A DNA stretch of 13,891 bases from an uncultured Caryophanales bacterium. GTDB lineage: Bacteria; Bacillota_I; Bacilli_A; Izemoplasmatales; Hujiaoplasmataceae. The first letter of the stretch is position 1; the number at the start of each line of letters is the position of its first letter. Below, one piece after another: positions 1 through 7,368 of the stretch. Location of the stretch: assembly GCA_937958685.1 (NCBI GenBank), contig CALGNF010000111.1:1-13891 (forward strand). The letters run 5' to 3'. Under the pieces are notes generated by a model that had not been told where the DNA came from, made no database searches, and worked only from the letters and a program-made list of their open reading frames with translations. A program made the translations under genes and the position numbers.

Positions 1-1320
1 ATCTACCGCCGTCTCTACCGCACGCCGACCTCGCGGGCGGCCGCGGCGAGCGGCACCGGCCAGCAGGTCGTGGAAGCGACCCGCAACTCCTGCAATATCG
101 CCCTGGTCTATGCCTTTCTTGACGGACCGGCGGCCGACTATGTCGGGATGGCCAATGCCTATCAGGACTATCTGGTCGGCTCCGGCAAACTGACACCGAT
201 GGCGCCGCGTGCCGAGATTCCGGCGCTGATCGAACTGGTCGGCGGCGATTTGACCAAGGGCTTCATCTTTGATGCCCTGCAGGTCATGACGACATATGCC
301 GAAGCCGAGGCGATGCTAGCCGAGTTGAAGAGCTTCCTGCCGGCGATCACCGCCGTCTATAAAGGCTACGGCCGCGGCGGTTACTCGGGCAAGGGCAGCG
401 CGGACGTGAGCGTCGAGGCCAAACTCGGCACCCGCGCGGAGCTGGAAGCGCTCTTGGAAACCTACAACACCGCCACCGACGCTCTCTATCTCTACGGAGA
501 CTTCCAGACGGTTGCGGAAAGCGGTTCCTACAACAGCTACCGCGACTTGTCGCAACGCATCGACAGCTCGATCCACTCGTTCAGCGGTCTCCAGAAAACT
601 TATTACTATCTGAACCCCCGGACTTCAGTCAACCTGATCGCCAGGGCCGAGACCGCCATCGGCGCCATGGGCGCCGGGGGCCTCGCCATCGGTTCCCTTG
701 GCTACCGGCTGTTCTCCGATTATCTGGACAAGTCGGCTCCGCTCGACCGCGCCCAGGCGGCCGCGCTCTACAGGGAAACCCTTGATGCGGCGGCCGTGTC
801 CCTGGCGATCTATCGGCCGAACGCCTATCTGCTTTCTAGCGCCGACAAGTATCTCTCGGCCCCGACGACGAACTCCGGCTATCTGATCTACACCGACACC
901 GTGCCGTTCGTCGCGATCCTGCTCGCCGGTGTGATGGAGGCCTATGGTCCCTATGCCAACTTCTATGCCAACCAGACCCGCGAGCTGCTCACGCTCGTCG
1001 ACCATGGCCTGCTCCCCGCTTTCATCATCAGCGCCAAGCCTGCGTATCTGCTTGCGGACACCGAGCTCGGCAAACTCTATTCCTCGGATTTTGCGATCTG
1101 GGAAGGCCGGATCCAGACAATCTATGAACTGGTCGCGCCGGCGCTCTCGGCCTTTTACGGCGAACGGGTCACCGCCCGCGAGGCGCTGGCTCACGGCGTC
1201 GTCCGTACGACTTACGCCAACGGCGTCCAGGTCATCGTCAACCATACGAACAAGCCATATGCCGCCGGCGCTGTCAGTGTCGGCGCCCTGGCCTTCGAGG
1301 TGGTGATGCCCAGTGGCTAG
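1..1320 (+). CDS. DUF5696-like protein, 3' part (5' end outside window)
   Basis: The reading frame is open from base 1, so the gene starts upstream; the GTG at 70 is only an internal codon. The visible 439 residues are soluble, with no transmembrane segment. The C-terminal third has the pattern I associate with DUF5696 proteins: a Gly-rich stretch (AIGAMGAGGLAIGSLGYRLFSDY region, 657-728), a segment with YSSDFAIWEGRI followed by a helix, and a final VIVNHTNKPY strand at about 1231-1260. DUF5696 proteins are known from carbohydrate ABC-transporter loci of Gram-positive bacteria, next to MalF/MalG-type permeases, as here; their biochemical role is not settled, and a TIM-barrel glycosidase-like fold is possible. 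The stop overlaps the permease start by 8 bp, so the two are co-translated. The family call is from memory of sequence style and context; the coding call is firm. Confidence 0.68.
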   Translation: MYRRLYRTPTSRAAAASGTGQQVVEATRNSCNIALVYAFLDGPAADYVGMANAYQDYLVGSGKLTPMAPRAEIPALIELVGGDLTKGFIFDALQVMTTYAEAEAMLAELKSFLPAITAVYKGYGRGGYSGKGSADVSVEAKLGTRAELEALLETYNTATDALYLYGDFQTVAESGSYNSYRDLSQRIDSSIHSFSGLQKTYYYLNPRTSVNLIARAETAIGAMGAGGLAIGSLGYRLFSDYLDKSAPLDRAQAAALYRETLDAAAVSLAIYRPNAYLLSSADKYLSAPTTNSGYLIYTDTVPFVAILLAGVMEAYGPYANFYANQTRELLTLVDHGLLPAFIISAKPAYLLADTELGKLYSSDFAIWEGRIQTIYELVAPALSAFYGERVTAREALAHGVVRTTYANGVQVIVNHTNKPYAAGAVSVGALAFEVVMPSG

Positions 1321-2206
1321 ACACCAACGACGGCCTTTGAAGCGAACGGTGAGAAACAACCTCGTCGGCTGGTCGATGCTGTCGCTTTGGCTGATCGGCT
1401 TCCTCGTCTTCACCCTTTATCCGATCTTCATGTCATTCTACTACAGCCTCGCCAACGTCGTCTTGAGCGGCTCGGGGATCCAGGTCACCTATCAGGGGCT
1501 TGCCAACTACCGCGCCGCCTTCTCGACGGCCGCCGGCTTCTCGTTTATGGAGTCGGTCGTCGATTTCGCGATCGAGATCGTCATCAAGGTGCCGATCATC
1601 ACCGTCTTCGCGATCATCATCGCCGTGCTCCTCAACATGGACATCAAGCTGCGCGGCTTCTTCCGGGCGATCTACTTCCTGCCGGTGATCATCGCGAGCG
1701 GTCCCGTGATCACGCAGCTCGCCAGCCAGGGCGCGACGACGATCCCCCTCGTCGAACAGATGGGCATCCTCGCCTTCATCAACGAGACATTCACGCCGAC
1801 GCTGGCGCGGCCGCTCGCCGATGTCTTCGAACAGCTGATCACGATCCTCTGGTTTTCGGGCGTGCAGATCCTGCTGTTCATCGCGGCGCTTCAGAAAATC
1901 GACCGCAGCACCTACGAGGCGGCGATGATCGACGGCGCCGGTCCCTGGGAATCGTTCTGGAAAATCACCTTGCCGGCTCTGCGCAGCATGATCCTGGTCT
2001 CGGTTGTCTTCACGATCATCAACCTCGCAACCTTCTCGGAAAACCCGGCGATCCGGCACATCAAGAACAACATGTTCGCCCTCGACACCGGTTTCGGTTT
2101 CTCTTCGGCGATCGCCTGGATCTATTTCCTTGCCCTCGCGGTCATCCTCGGCGTTTCCGTCGGGCTGATCAGCGTCTTCACCAGGGAGAAGGTGAGGCGC
2201 CCATGA
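1313..2206 (+). CDS. Carbohydrate ABC transporter permease, MalF/UgpA/LplB type
   Basis: This is an inner-membrane subunit of a sugar importer (CUT1 type), 297 residues, the usual length. Hydrophobic segments lie near residues 18-45, 84-108, 117-135, 172-192, 226-241 and 264-288, fitting six transmembrane helices. The EAA loop that docks the ATPase is clear at residues 201-220 (YEAAMIDGAGPWESFWKITL). Start: GTG at 1313, inside the end of the upstream gene, with GAGGTGG at 1297-1303 as a plausible ribosome binding site; no good ATG start exists in this frame nearby. It ends with TGA at 2204-2206 overlapping the next gene's ATG. Its partner permease follows directly. Neither the ATPase nor an obvious CUT1 binding protein is present in the window; the binding protein may lie upstream and the ATPase may be a shared MsmK/MsiK-type subunit elsewhere. 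Confidence 0.95.
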   Translation: MARHQRRPLKRTVRNNLVGWSMLSLWLIGFLVFTLYPIFMSFYYSLANVVLSGSGIQVTYQGLANYRAAFSTAAGFSFMESVVDFAIEIVIKVPIITVFAIIIAVLLNMDIKLRGFFRAIYFLPVIIASGPVITQLASQGATTIPLVEQMGILAFINETFTPTLARPLADVFEQLITILWFSGVQILLFIAALQKIDRSTYEAAMIDGAGPWESFWKITLPALRSMILVSVVFTIINLATFSENPAIRHIKNNMFALDTGFGFSSAIAWIYFLALAVILGVSVGLISVFTREKVRRP

Positions 2207-3120
2207 AACCGGATCTAAAAGGCAGACTGAAGAAACTCCTGCTCGGGCGGACGCTGCCGGAAGGCTTGCTCGGCCGCCTGGCGATCTACGCGCTCCTGGT
2301 GATCATCGGTTTTGTCTACATGTTTCCGATCATCAAGATGTTCGCCTATTCGCTCAAGGATCTGGCGGACCTCGTCAATCCCGTCGTTGAATGGATCCCG
2401 ACAAAATTGTATCTGGAGAACTATCGCACGAGCCTGATCGTGCTCGACTATGGCAACACCCTGCTCTTCAGCCTCTCGGTGACGCTGGTGCCGGCGCTTC
2501 TGCAGACCATCACCACCTCCATCACCGGGTATGCCCTCGCCAAGTTCAAGGTCTGGGGCAAACGGGTGGTCTTCATCCTGATCCTGCTGACCTACCTGTT
2601 GCCGCAACAAGTCTACATGATCCCGAAATTCGTCCTCTTCGACCGCTTCGGCATCCTCGAGAGCGCCTGGAGCATCATCTTTCCGGCAACTTTCGGGCAA
2701 GGTCTTTCCTCGGCGATCTTCATCCTGATCTTCTATCAGTTTTTCCGGATGCAGCCGCAGGCTTTGGACGAGTCGGCGGAGATCGACGGCGCCAACCCCT
2801 ACCAGATCTTCTTGCGGATCGGGGTGCCCCTGGCGGCGCCGGCTTATCTCACCGCTTTCCTGTTCTCTTTCGTCTGGTACTGGAACGAGACCTATATCTC
2901 CTCGCTCTTCCTCGGTACCAATGTGTATACCTTGCAACTCAAGCTGCTCAATTTCCAATCGCAATTCAATCTGGCTGTCGGTCTGTCGCAAAGCGTGGTC
3001 AACGAAGCGATCCGCTACGCGGCGACGATGCTGATCATCCTGCCGGTTCTCGTGGTCTATGTGATCATGCAGAAATGGTTCGTGGAAGGCATCGATCGCA
3101 CCGGCGTGACCGGCGAATAA
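2203..3120 (+). CDS. Carbohydrate ABC transporter permease, MalG/UgpE/LplC type
   Basis: This is the second membrane subunit of the same sugar importer, 305 residues. The frame stays open far upstream (from 1387), but that part is the out-of-frame shadow of the first permease. The true start is ATG at 2203, forming an ATGA overlap with the previous stop and preceded by an AAGGTGAGG site at 2189-2197. Hydrophobic segments occur near residues 25-48, 84-108, 122-140, 155-179, 212-227 and 270-289. The EAA motif is at residues 187-211 (DESAEIDGANPYQIFLRIG), with the typical DGA...P spacing. The C-terminus (KWFVEGIDRTGVTGE) is close to the usual MalG-type ending, where the last residues contact the ATPase. 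The substrate cannot be read from the permease itself; neighbours suggest oligosaccharides released by the surface GH144-like enzyme. Confidence 0.96.
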   Translation: MKPDLKGRLKKLLLGRTLPEGLLGRLAIYALLVIIGFVYMFPIIKMFAYSLKDLADLVNPVVEWIPTKLYLENYRTSLIVLDYGNTLLFSLSVTLVPALLQTITTSITGYALAKFKVWGKRVVFILILLTYLLPQQVYMIPKFVLFDRFGILESAWSIIFPATFGQGLSSAIFILIFYQFFRMQPQALDESAEIDGANPYQIFLRIGVPLAAPAYLTAFLFSFVWYWNETYISSLFLGTNVYTLQLKLLNFQSQFNLAVGLSQSVVNEAIRYAATMLIILPVLVVYVIMQKWFVEGIDRTGVTGE

Positions 3121-3133
3121 AAGGAGGTAGGCA

Positions 3134-4615
3134 ATGCACAAGAAACTCGCAATCATGTTTTTGCTGGCGCTGATCGGTGTGATCGGCGGCTGCGCCGAGG
3201 CGACAACCACCGAGGCTCCGGCGACCACGGCAACGACGGTGACCACGGCCGCACCGACCACCGCGACGACCGCGATCACCGCCACGACGACCCTGGCGCC
3301 GACCACAGTTCCCACCACGATCACGACGACGGCCGCGCCGTATGTCTATGATCCGCTGGTGGTGCCTGAATCCGTGCTCGAGGAGGCGAGGCTGTCGTTC
3401 CGCTTCTTCTGGGAAGCAGCCAACGGCGATCCCCAAAGCTCAGGCTACGGACTGATCACCGACCGCTACAATGTCGATACGGAAGCCATGGGCGCCGCTT
3501 CGATCGCCTCGGTCGGCTTCGGCCTCTCCGCCCTGCTGGTCGGGATCGAGAACGACTGGATCGACTACCAGGAGGGCTATGACCGGGCGCTCGGCACCCT
3601 GGAGACGCTTTCGGGCATGCAACGGACCCACGGTTTCTTCTATCACTTCGTGAACATGAACACCGGCAGCCGCGCCGGTTATTCCGAAGTCTCGGTCATC
3701 GATACCGCGCTGCTCATCGCCGGGGTGATCACCGTCGGCGAATATTTCGGCGGCGAGGTCAAGGCGCTTGCGACCGAATTGTATGAATCGGTCGAATGGG
3801 ACTGGTATTACAATTGGCTGAGGATGTGTTATTACATGGGTTACATGCCGGAATCCGGATTCTCGGGATACTGGGAGGGCTATGCCGAACAGCTGCTGAT
3901 GTATGTGTTTGGCGCGGCTTCCACCAATTACAAGGTCGGCAAGGAAGCCTACTACCATATGAAGACGCTGTCGTCCAAACGCTCCTATGGAACTTCGGAG
4001 CTGTTCTACACCACCCATGCGGGAACCTTGTTCACGTATCAGTTCTCGCACGCGTGGCTCGACTTTCAGGCAATCGTTGACAAGGACGGTGTCGACTGGT
4101 TTGCCAACTCGGTCCAAGCCTCGATCGCCGCCCATGATTACGCCGTTGCCGCCTCCATATCCTACAAGACGCTATCGGATGTTGCCTGGGGCCTCACGGC
4201 TTCGGACGGTCCCGACGGTTACAAGGGCAATTACGGCAATCTGCCATCTTTGGGCGGCAATTACATCGACGGCACGCTCGCTCCCTGCGGGGCGATCGGC
4301 TCAATGCCCTTCGTTCCGGAGTTGGTGATCCCGGCGATGGAACACTACGCCTCGATCCCCGCCCTGCAAAGCCGCTACGGCTTCCGGGACGCCTACAATC
4401 TGGGCGTGACCGAAAGCGCCTTGCCGTCGGTCAACCGGCCGCAGACGCCGATTCCGCCCGGCGGTTGGTTCAATCCCTGGGTCATCGGCATCGACAAGGG
4501 CATCACCGTCCTGATGATCGAGAACTACCGCTCGCGGCTGATCTGGCACTACTTCATGCAAAGCGAGATCGTTCAACGCGGTCTTGCGGAACTGGAATTC
4601 ACGACCAAACCCTAG
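3134..4615 (+). CDS. Surface lipoprotein, GH144/glycoamylase-like (putative endo-beta-1,2-glucanase)
   Basis: A 493-residue lipoprotein. Residues 1-20 are a signal peptide ending in the lipobox IGGC (Cys20); residues 21-69 are a Thr/Ala/Pro stalk. Residues 75-485 match the PF10091 glycoamylase-like pattern used by GH144: GLITDR (106-111), SIASVGFGLSAL (123-134), GFFYHF (167-172), EVSVIDTALL (185-194), YWEGYAE (246-252), WGLTASDGPDGY (352-363), DGTLAP (379-384), PFVPE (392-396), YGFRDAYN (415-422) and IGIDKGI...LMIENYRS (451-466), then W..FM. This is an (alpha/alpha)-barrel type enzyme. Characterised GH144 members cut beta-1,2-glucan; PF10091 also includes uncharacterised members, so the linkage is inferred. 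An excellent AAGGAGG site (3121-3127) sets the ATG start. It sits 13 nt after the permease gene in the same operon. It would act outside the cell, anchored to the membrane, feeding oligosaccharides to a transporter. Confidence 0.85.
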   Translation: MHKKLAIMFLLALIGVIGGCAEATTTEAPATTATTVTTAAPTTATTAITATTTLAPTTVPTTITTTAAPYVYDPLVVPESVLEEARLSFRFFWEAANGDPQSSGYGLITDRYNVDTEAMGAASIASVGFGLSALLVGIENDWIDYQEGYDRALGTLETLSGMQRTHGFFYHFVNMNTGSRAGYSEVSVIDTALLIAGVITVGEYFGGEVKALATELYESVEWDWYYNWLRMCYYMGYMPESGFSGYWEGYAEQLLMYVFGAASTNYKVGKEAYYHMKTLSSKRSYGTSELFYTTHAGTLFTYQFSHAWLDFQAIVDKDGVDWFANSVQASIAAHDYAVAASISYKTLSDVAWGLTASDGPDGYKGNYGNLPSLGGNYIDGTLAPCGAIGSMPFVPELVIPAMEHYASIPALQSRYGFRDAYNLGVTESALPSVNRPQTPIPPGGWFNPWVIGIDKGITVLMIENYRSRLIWHYFMQSEIVQRGLAELEFTTKP

Positions 4616-4621
4616 CATCAC

Positions 4622-4637
4622 CATGTCGAACGACATG
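4622..4637. repeat. Short inverted repeat between the GH144-like gene and the multi-module lipoprotein gene
   Basis: CATGTCG-AA-CGACATG lies seven bases after the TAG stop of the upstream gene. As RNA it would realistically form a six-pair stem with a GAAC loop. No T-tract follows, so it is not a normal intrinsic terminator. It could be an mRNA stability or processing element that sets a different expression level for the downstream surface lipoprotein, or a protein-binding site, or chance. The 61-nt gap also holds the strong AGGAGGA ribosome binding site (4664-4670) of the next gene. No convincing promoter was seen in it. Confidence 0.35.
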
Positions 4638-4676
4638 TTAAGACAAAGATAACCAAATCTAATAGGAGGAAAAGAA

Positions 4677-7316
4677 ATGAAAAAACGAATCTTCACCGTG
4701 CTGCTCTTAGCCGTGCTCGGTTTCGCCCTCGCTGCCTGCCAGGAAGCGACGACGACGGCCGCGCCGACGACGACAGCCACACCGACAACTGTCGCGCCCA
4801 CAACAACGGCAGCGCCGACAACGACCGCTGCGCCAACCACGACTGCCGCGCCGACAACCGTTGCCCCGACGACGACGGCAGCGCCGACCACAGCTGCGCC
4901 AACCACGACCTTGCCGGCGACGATGGATCTGCTTGCGGATCTGAATGCCGCCCCGGCCAATGTCTACGGCGTCTACCGGCTCTCCAGGAGCGAAGGCGTC
5001 GCCACGGTCAACTATGACAAGTACGGGCAACCCTGGACTTACATGGAAGTGGCGATCGAAGAGAATGTCAGCCGCTTCAACAAACTCGTCTTGACCGTCA
5101 GGGGCGAAGGCGTGCTTCTGGTCCAACTGATCGGATCCGAGCAAACCTACGAGGTTCGCCTGAACCTGACCGCGGGCGATGTCATGAACCAGATCAACCT
5201 GCGCGACGAGGATGCCTTCCTGGCGACTTTGCAGGCCGTCAGGCTGATCGCCGCCCCCGGAGCCGAGGAGGCGAGAGGCCAAATCGTGATCTCGCAATTC
5301 GCCTTTGACATCGGCACGGCCTTCGGGACGGTTCGCGAAGTCGAGGCTCCCGGCTACAACGCCACCTACGGCTGGGCCGAAAACGACGCGGACACCTACA
5401 CGTTCACGACCGAATTGGACGATTCCGTGACGGTCAACTACACCAAGATCCTCGGCCAGGAATGGGCGTTTTGCCGCAACCTGCTGGATGTCGAGCTGAC
5501 CCAGGGCTACAACCACCTGACAGTCGTCGTCCAAGGCACCGCCACGAAACAGATCCTGGTCAAATTGAACAACCAGTTCGAGACGTGGATCACTTTTGAC
5601 GGCACCGTCCAAACCGTCGAGATTCCCGTCCCGGCAACGCTTAACCAGATCATGATCTTCGCCGAGGGCGGCGTCGCTCCGGTCACGGGCTCGTTCTCGC
5701 TCAAGTCGATGCACCTTTCCTATGTCGAGCCCGACACCGAGATCGATGAATTCTCGGTCGTCGACTTCAAGACGGGCTGGATCGACAACGACGGCGGTCT
5801 CTACACCTTCGAGACCGAGGACAATGTGACCACGGTTTCCTGGGTCAAAACCGCAGGCAAGGAATGGGCGTTGATCAAGAATGTCTTCGAGGACGACCTC
5901 TCCAGCCTCAACACGATCATCATGACGGTCCGCGGCACCGCCGGCCAGCAACTCATCATCAAGCCGAACGACAAGAACGCCTATGAAAAAACAGTCACCT
6001 TCGACGGCACGGCCCAGACAGTCGTCTTCACCCTGCCGGAGACACCGGTGAATGTCTTCGTCTTCGTCGATCCGATCGGTGGCGCCCTGACGGGTTCGTT
6101 CGAGATCCTCGAAGCCTCGGTATCCTATGTCCCCGAGGGTGAGAACGTCAACGTCGGCTGGGCGGAAAACGATCCCGACACGTATGACATCACCGTAGGC
6201 GACGGCGGCATCGTCACCGTCGACTACACCAAGGGCGCCGGTCAGCATTGGATCTTCATGCAGACGGCATTCGACGAGGAAGCCGCAGCGGGCATGAACA
6301 CCTTGATGCTCGTTCTCCGCGGCACCCCCGGAAAAGCGGTGCTGGTCAAACCGAACAACGCCAACGCGCTGGAAACCTGGGTCACCTTCAACAGCGATGA
6401 ACCGCATCTTGTCTTCTTCAGCGCCGACGCCTTCACCAACTGCCTGATCTTCGCCGAGCCGAACGTGGAAAGCGTCACCGGTTCGTTCGAGATCATGAGG
6501 GCCATCCTGATGTATGCCCAACCCGACGCCATGGAGCGCGATGAGGTTTACGACTTCGTCGAGGGCTGGGTCGACAATGACGGCGGCGTCTATGACTTCG
6601 CCACGGTAACCGGCGTGACGACGGTCACCTGGACCAAGGAAGCTGGCCAGGCGTGGGCGTTCATCAAGAACGAGTTTGGCGCCAATCTCGCCAACCACAA
6701 TACGATCACGATGACGGTCCGCGGCACCATCGGCCAGCAACTCATCATCAAGCCCAACGACAAGAGCGCCTTTGAACAGACGGTGACCTTCGACGGCACC
6801 GCCCAGACAGTCGTCTTCACGCTCACCGAGGCGCCGGTGAAGGTCCTGATTTTCGTCGATCCGATCGGTGGCGCCCTGACGGGCTCCTTCGAGATCCTCG
6901 AAGCCTCCGTCTCGTTTGTCCCGCAGCCTCTTGACATCACCGATGGCTGGGCGGAGAACGACGCCGGCACCTACACGATCGACCAGGACAATGTGGACGG
7001 TTCGGTGGTTGTGGATTACGCGACGACCGATACTTACCAGTTCATGATCAACAATTTCGACGCCGATCTCACTTACGGCCTCAACACCTTGACGATCGTC
7101 GTCCAAGGAACCGCCGGCCGCACGCTGTTGCTCAAGCCCAACGACAACTGGGAGATGGAGACGCTGGTGACCTTTGACGGCACCGAGCAGACATTCACGT
7201 TCACCGCGCCGCTATTCACCAAGATCCTGCTGTTCGCGGCTCCGGGAACTATGGGTGGCCAGACGGGCGCCTTCACGATCGTCAGCCTGCAACTCACTTT
7301 GGAAGCAGAAGAATAA
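4677..7316 (+). CDS. Non-catalytic surface lipoprotein with tandem carbohydrate-binding-like modules
   Basis: An 879-residue lipoprotein. Residues 1-20 are a signal peptide with lipobox LAAC (Cys21), residues 25-80 a Thr/Ala/Pro stalk, then one divergent module (about 83-214) and five clear repeats (about 230-352, 363-487, 492-616, 626-750, 753-879). Each repeat has G-W-x-x-N-D...Y near its start, an aromatic core (W263, W397, W525, W660; Tyr787 in the last; W120 in the divergent one), an L/I-x-x-x-V-x-G-T strand, K-x-N(N/D), TFDGT and a final TG(S/A)F strand. Predominantly beta pattern, no catalytic motif. This looks like a galactose-binding-like or CBM4-like beta-sandwich array, so I infer a surface glycan-binding protein that holds polymer for the GH144-like enzyme encoded just upstream. 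The exact CBM family was not recognised. Start ATG is fixed by AGGAGGA at 4664-4670. It is the last gene of its operon. Alternatives: adhesin or cell-wall structural protein. Confidence 0.82.
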   Translation: MKKRIFTVLLLAVLGFALAACQEATTTAAPTTTATPTTVAPTTTAAPTTTAAPTTTAAPTTVAPTTTAAPTTAAPTTTLPATMDLLADLNAAPANVYGVYRLSRSEGVATVNYDKYGQPWTYMEVAIEENVSRFNKLVLTVRGEGVLLVQLIGSEQTYEVRLNLTAGDVMNQINLRDEDAFLATLQAVRLIAAPGAEEARGQIVISQFAFDIGTAFGTVREVEAPGYNATYGWAENDADTYTFTTELDDSVTVNYTKILGQEWAFCRNLLDVELTQGYNHLTVVVQGTATKQILVKLNNQFETWITFDGTVQTVEIPVPATLNQIMIFAEGGVAPVTGSFSLKSMHLSYVEPDTEIDEFSVVDFKTGWIDNDGGLYTFETEDNVTTVSWVKTAGKEWALIKNVFEDDLSSLNTIIMTVRGTAGQQLIIKPNDKNAYEKTVTFDGTAQTVVFTLPETPVNVFVFVDPIGGALTGSFEILEASVSYVPEGENVNVGWAENDPDTYDITVGDGGIVTVDYTKGAGQHWIFMQTAFDEEAAAGMNTLMLVLRGTPGKAVLVKPNNANALETWVTFNSDEPHLVFFSADAFTNCLIFAEPNVESVTGSFEIMRAILMYAQPDAMERDEVYDFVEGWVDNDGGVYDFATVTGVTTVTWTKEAGQAWAFIKNEFGANLANHNTITMTVRGTIGQQLIIKPNDKSAFEQTVTFDGTAQTVVFTLTEAPVKVLIFVDPIGGALTGSFEILEASVSFVPQPLDITDGWAENDAGTYTIDQDNVDGSVVVDYATTDTYQFMINNFDADLTYGLNTLTIVVQGTAGRTLLLKPNDNWEMETLVTFDGTEQTFTFTAPLFTKILLFAAPGTMGGQTGAFTIVSLQLTLEAEE
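4749..4916 (+). repeat. Low-complexity Thr/Ala/Pro stalk-coding repeat
   Basis: This stretch encodes residues 25-80 of the multi-module lipoprotein as imperfect copies of APTTTA/APTTVA units, using mainly ACG, ACA, ACC, GCG and CCG codons. Synonymous codons vary between copies, so the repeat is conserved as protein more than as DNA. It would form an extended, possibly O-glycosylated stalk between the lipid anchor and the binding modules. Shorter versions occur in the other two lipoproteins (about 3200-3340 and 12279-12383). Because the DNA is repetitive, length may vary between strains or be misassembled. Confidence 0.85.
5364..7313 (+). repeat. Five tandem module repeats in A-B-A-B-A order
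   Basis: The conserved module-start tryptophans are at residues 233, 368, 495, 631 and 758, giving spacings of 135, 127, 136 and 127. The period therefore alternates and the true unit is a two-module block of 262-263 residues. Modules 1, 3 and 5 start with GWAEND; modules 2 and 4 start with GW(I/V)DNDGG. Modules 2 (5763-6137) and 4 (6552-6926) are also very close as DNA: at an offset of 789 bp, 6063-6094 and 6852-6883 are identical over 32 bp, with long near-identical flanks. This shows duplication of a two-module block. Confidence 0.88.
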
Positions 7317-7330
7317 GCGATTTCAGACAC

Positions 7331-7368
7331 AAAAAAAGAGGTTCACTTCGGGTGAGCCTCTTTTCTTG
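7331..7368. terminator. Bidirectional intrinsic terminator between convergent operons
   Basis: A nine-pair stem (7338-7346 with 7352-7360, containing one T-G wobble) closes a TTCGG loop. It is flanked by seven A on the left (7331-7337) and TTTTCTTGTT on the right (7361-7370), and the A and T runs can extend the stem. On the plus strand the T-run ends the permease/lipoprotein operon 15 nt after its TAA; on the minus strand the A-tract supplies the U-run for the GH31-GH3 operon, whose stop codon is at 7371-7369. Such A-tract/hairpin/T-tract elements serve both directions. Confidence 0.88.

Noticed and set aside
1387..2202. N-terminal extension of the second permease upstream to 1387
   Set aside because: It overlaps the first permease completely out of frame and is His/Arg/Asp-rich; the ATGA overlap start at 2203 with a good ribosome binding site gives a normal-length permease.
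2215..3324. A 369-codon open frame on the minus strand across the second permease and the stalk of the GH144-like protein
   Set aside because: The Val/Ala-rich start is the reverse reading of the Thr-codon stalk, and the rest is antisense to a clear permease.
4749..4916. CRISPR-like or microsatellite array
   Set aside because: The repetition is in codons for a Thr/Ala/Pro stalk inside an open frame, with no spacers and no constant repeat length.
4707..7106. A 799-codon open frame on the minus strand opposite the multi-module lipoprotein gene
   Set aside because: Its sequence is Arg/Asp/Gly-rich low-complexity of the kind produced by reading a GC-rich gene backwards; there is no start context, and the plus frame has a signal peptide, lipobox and repeated domains.
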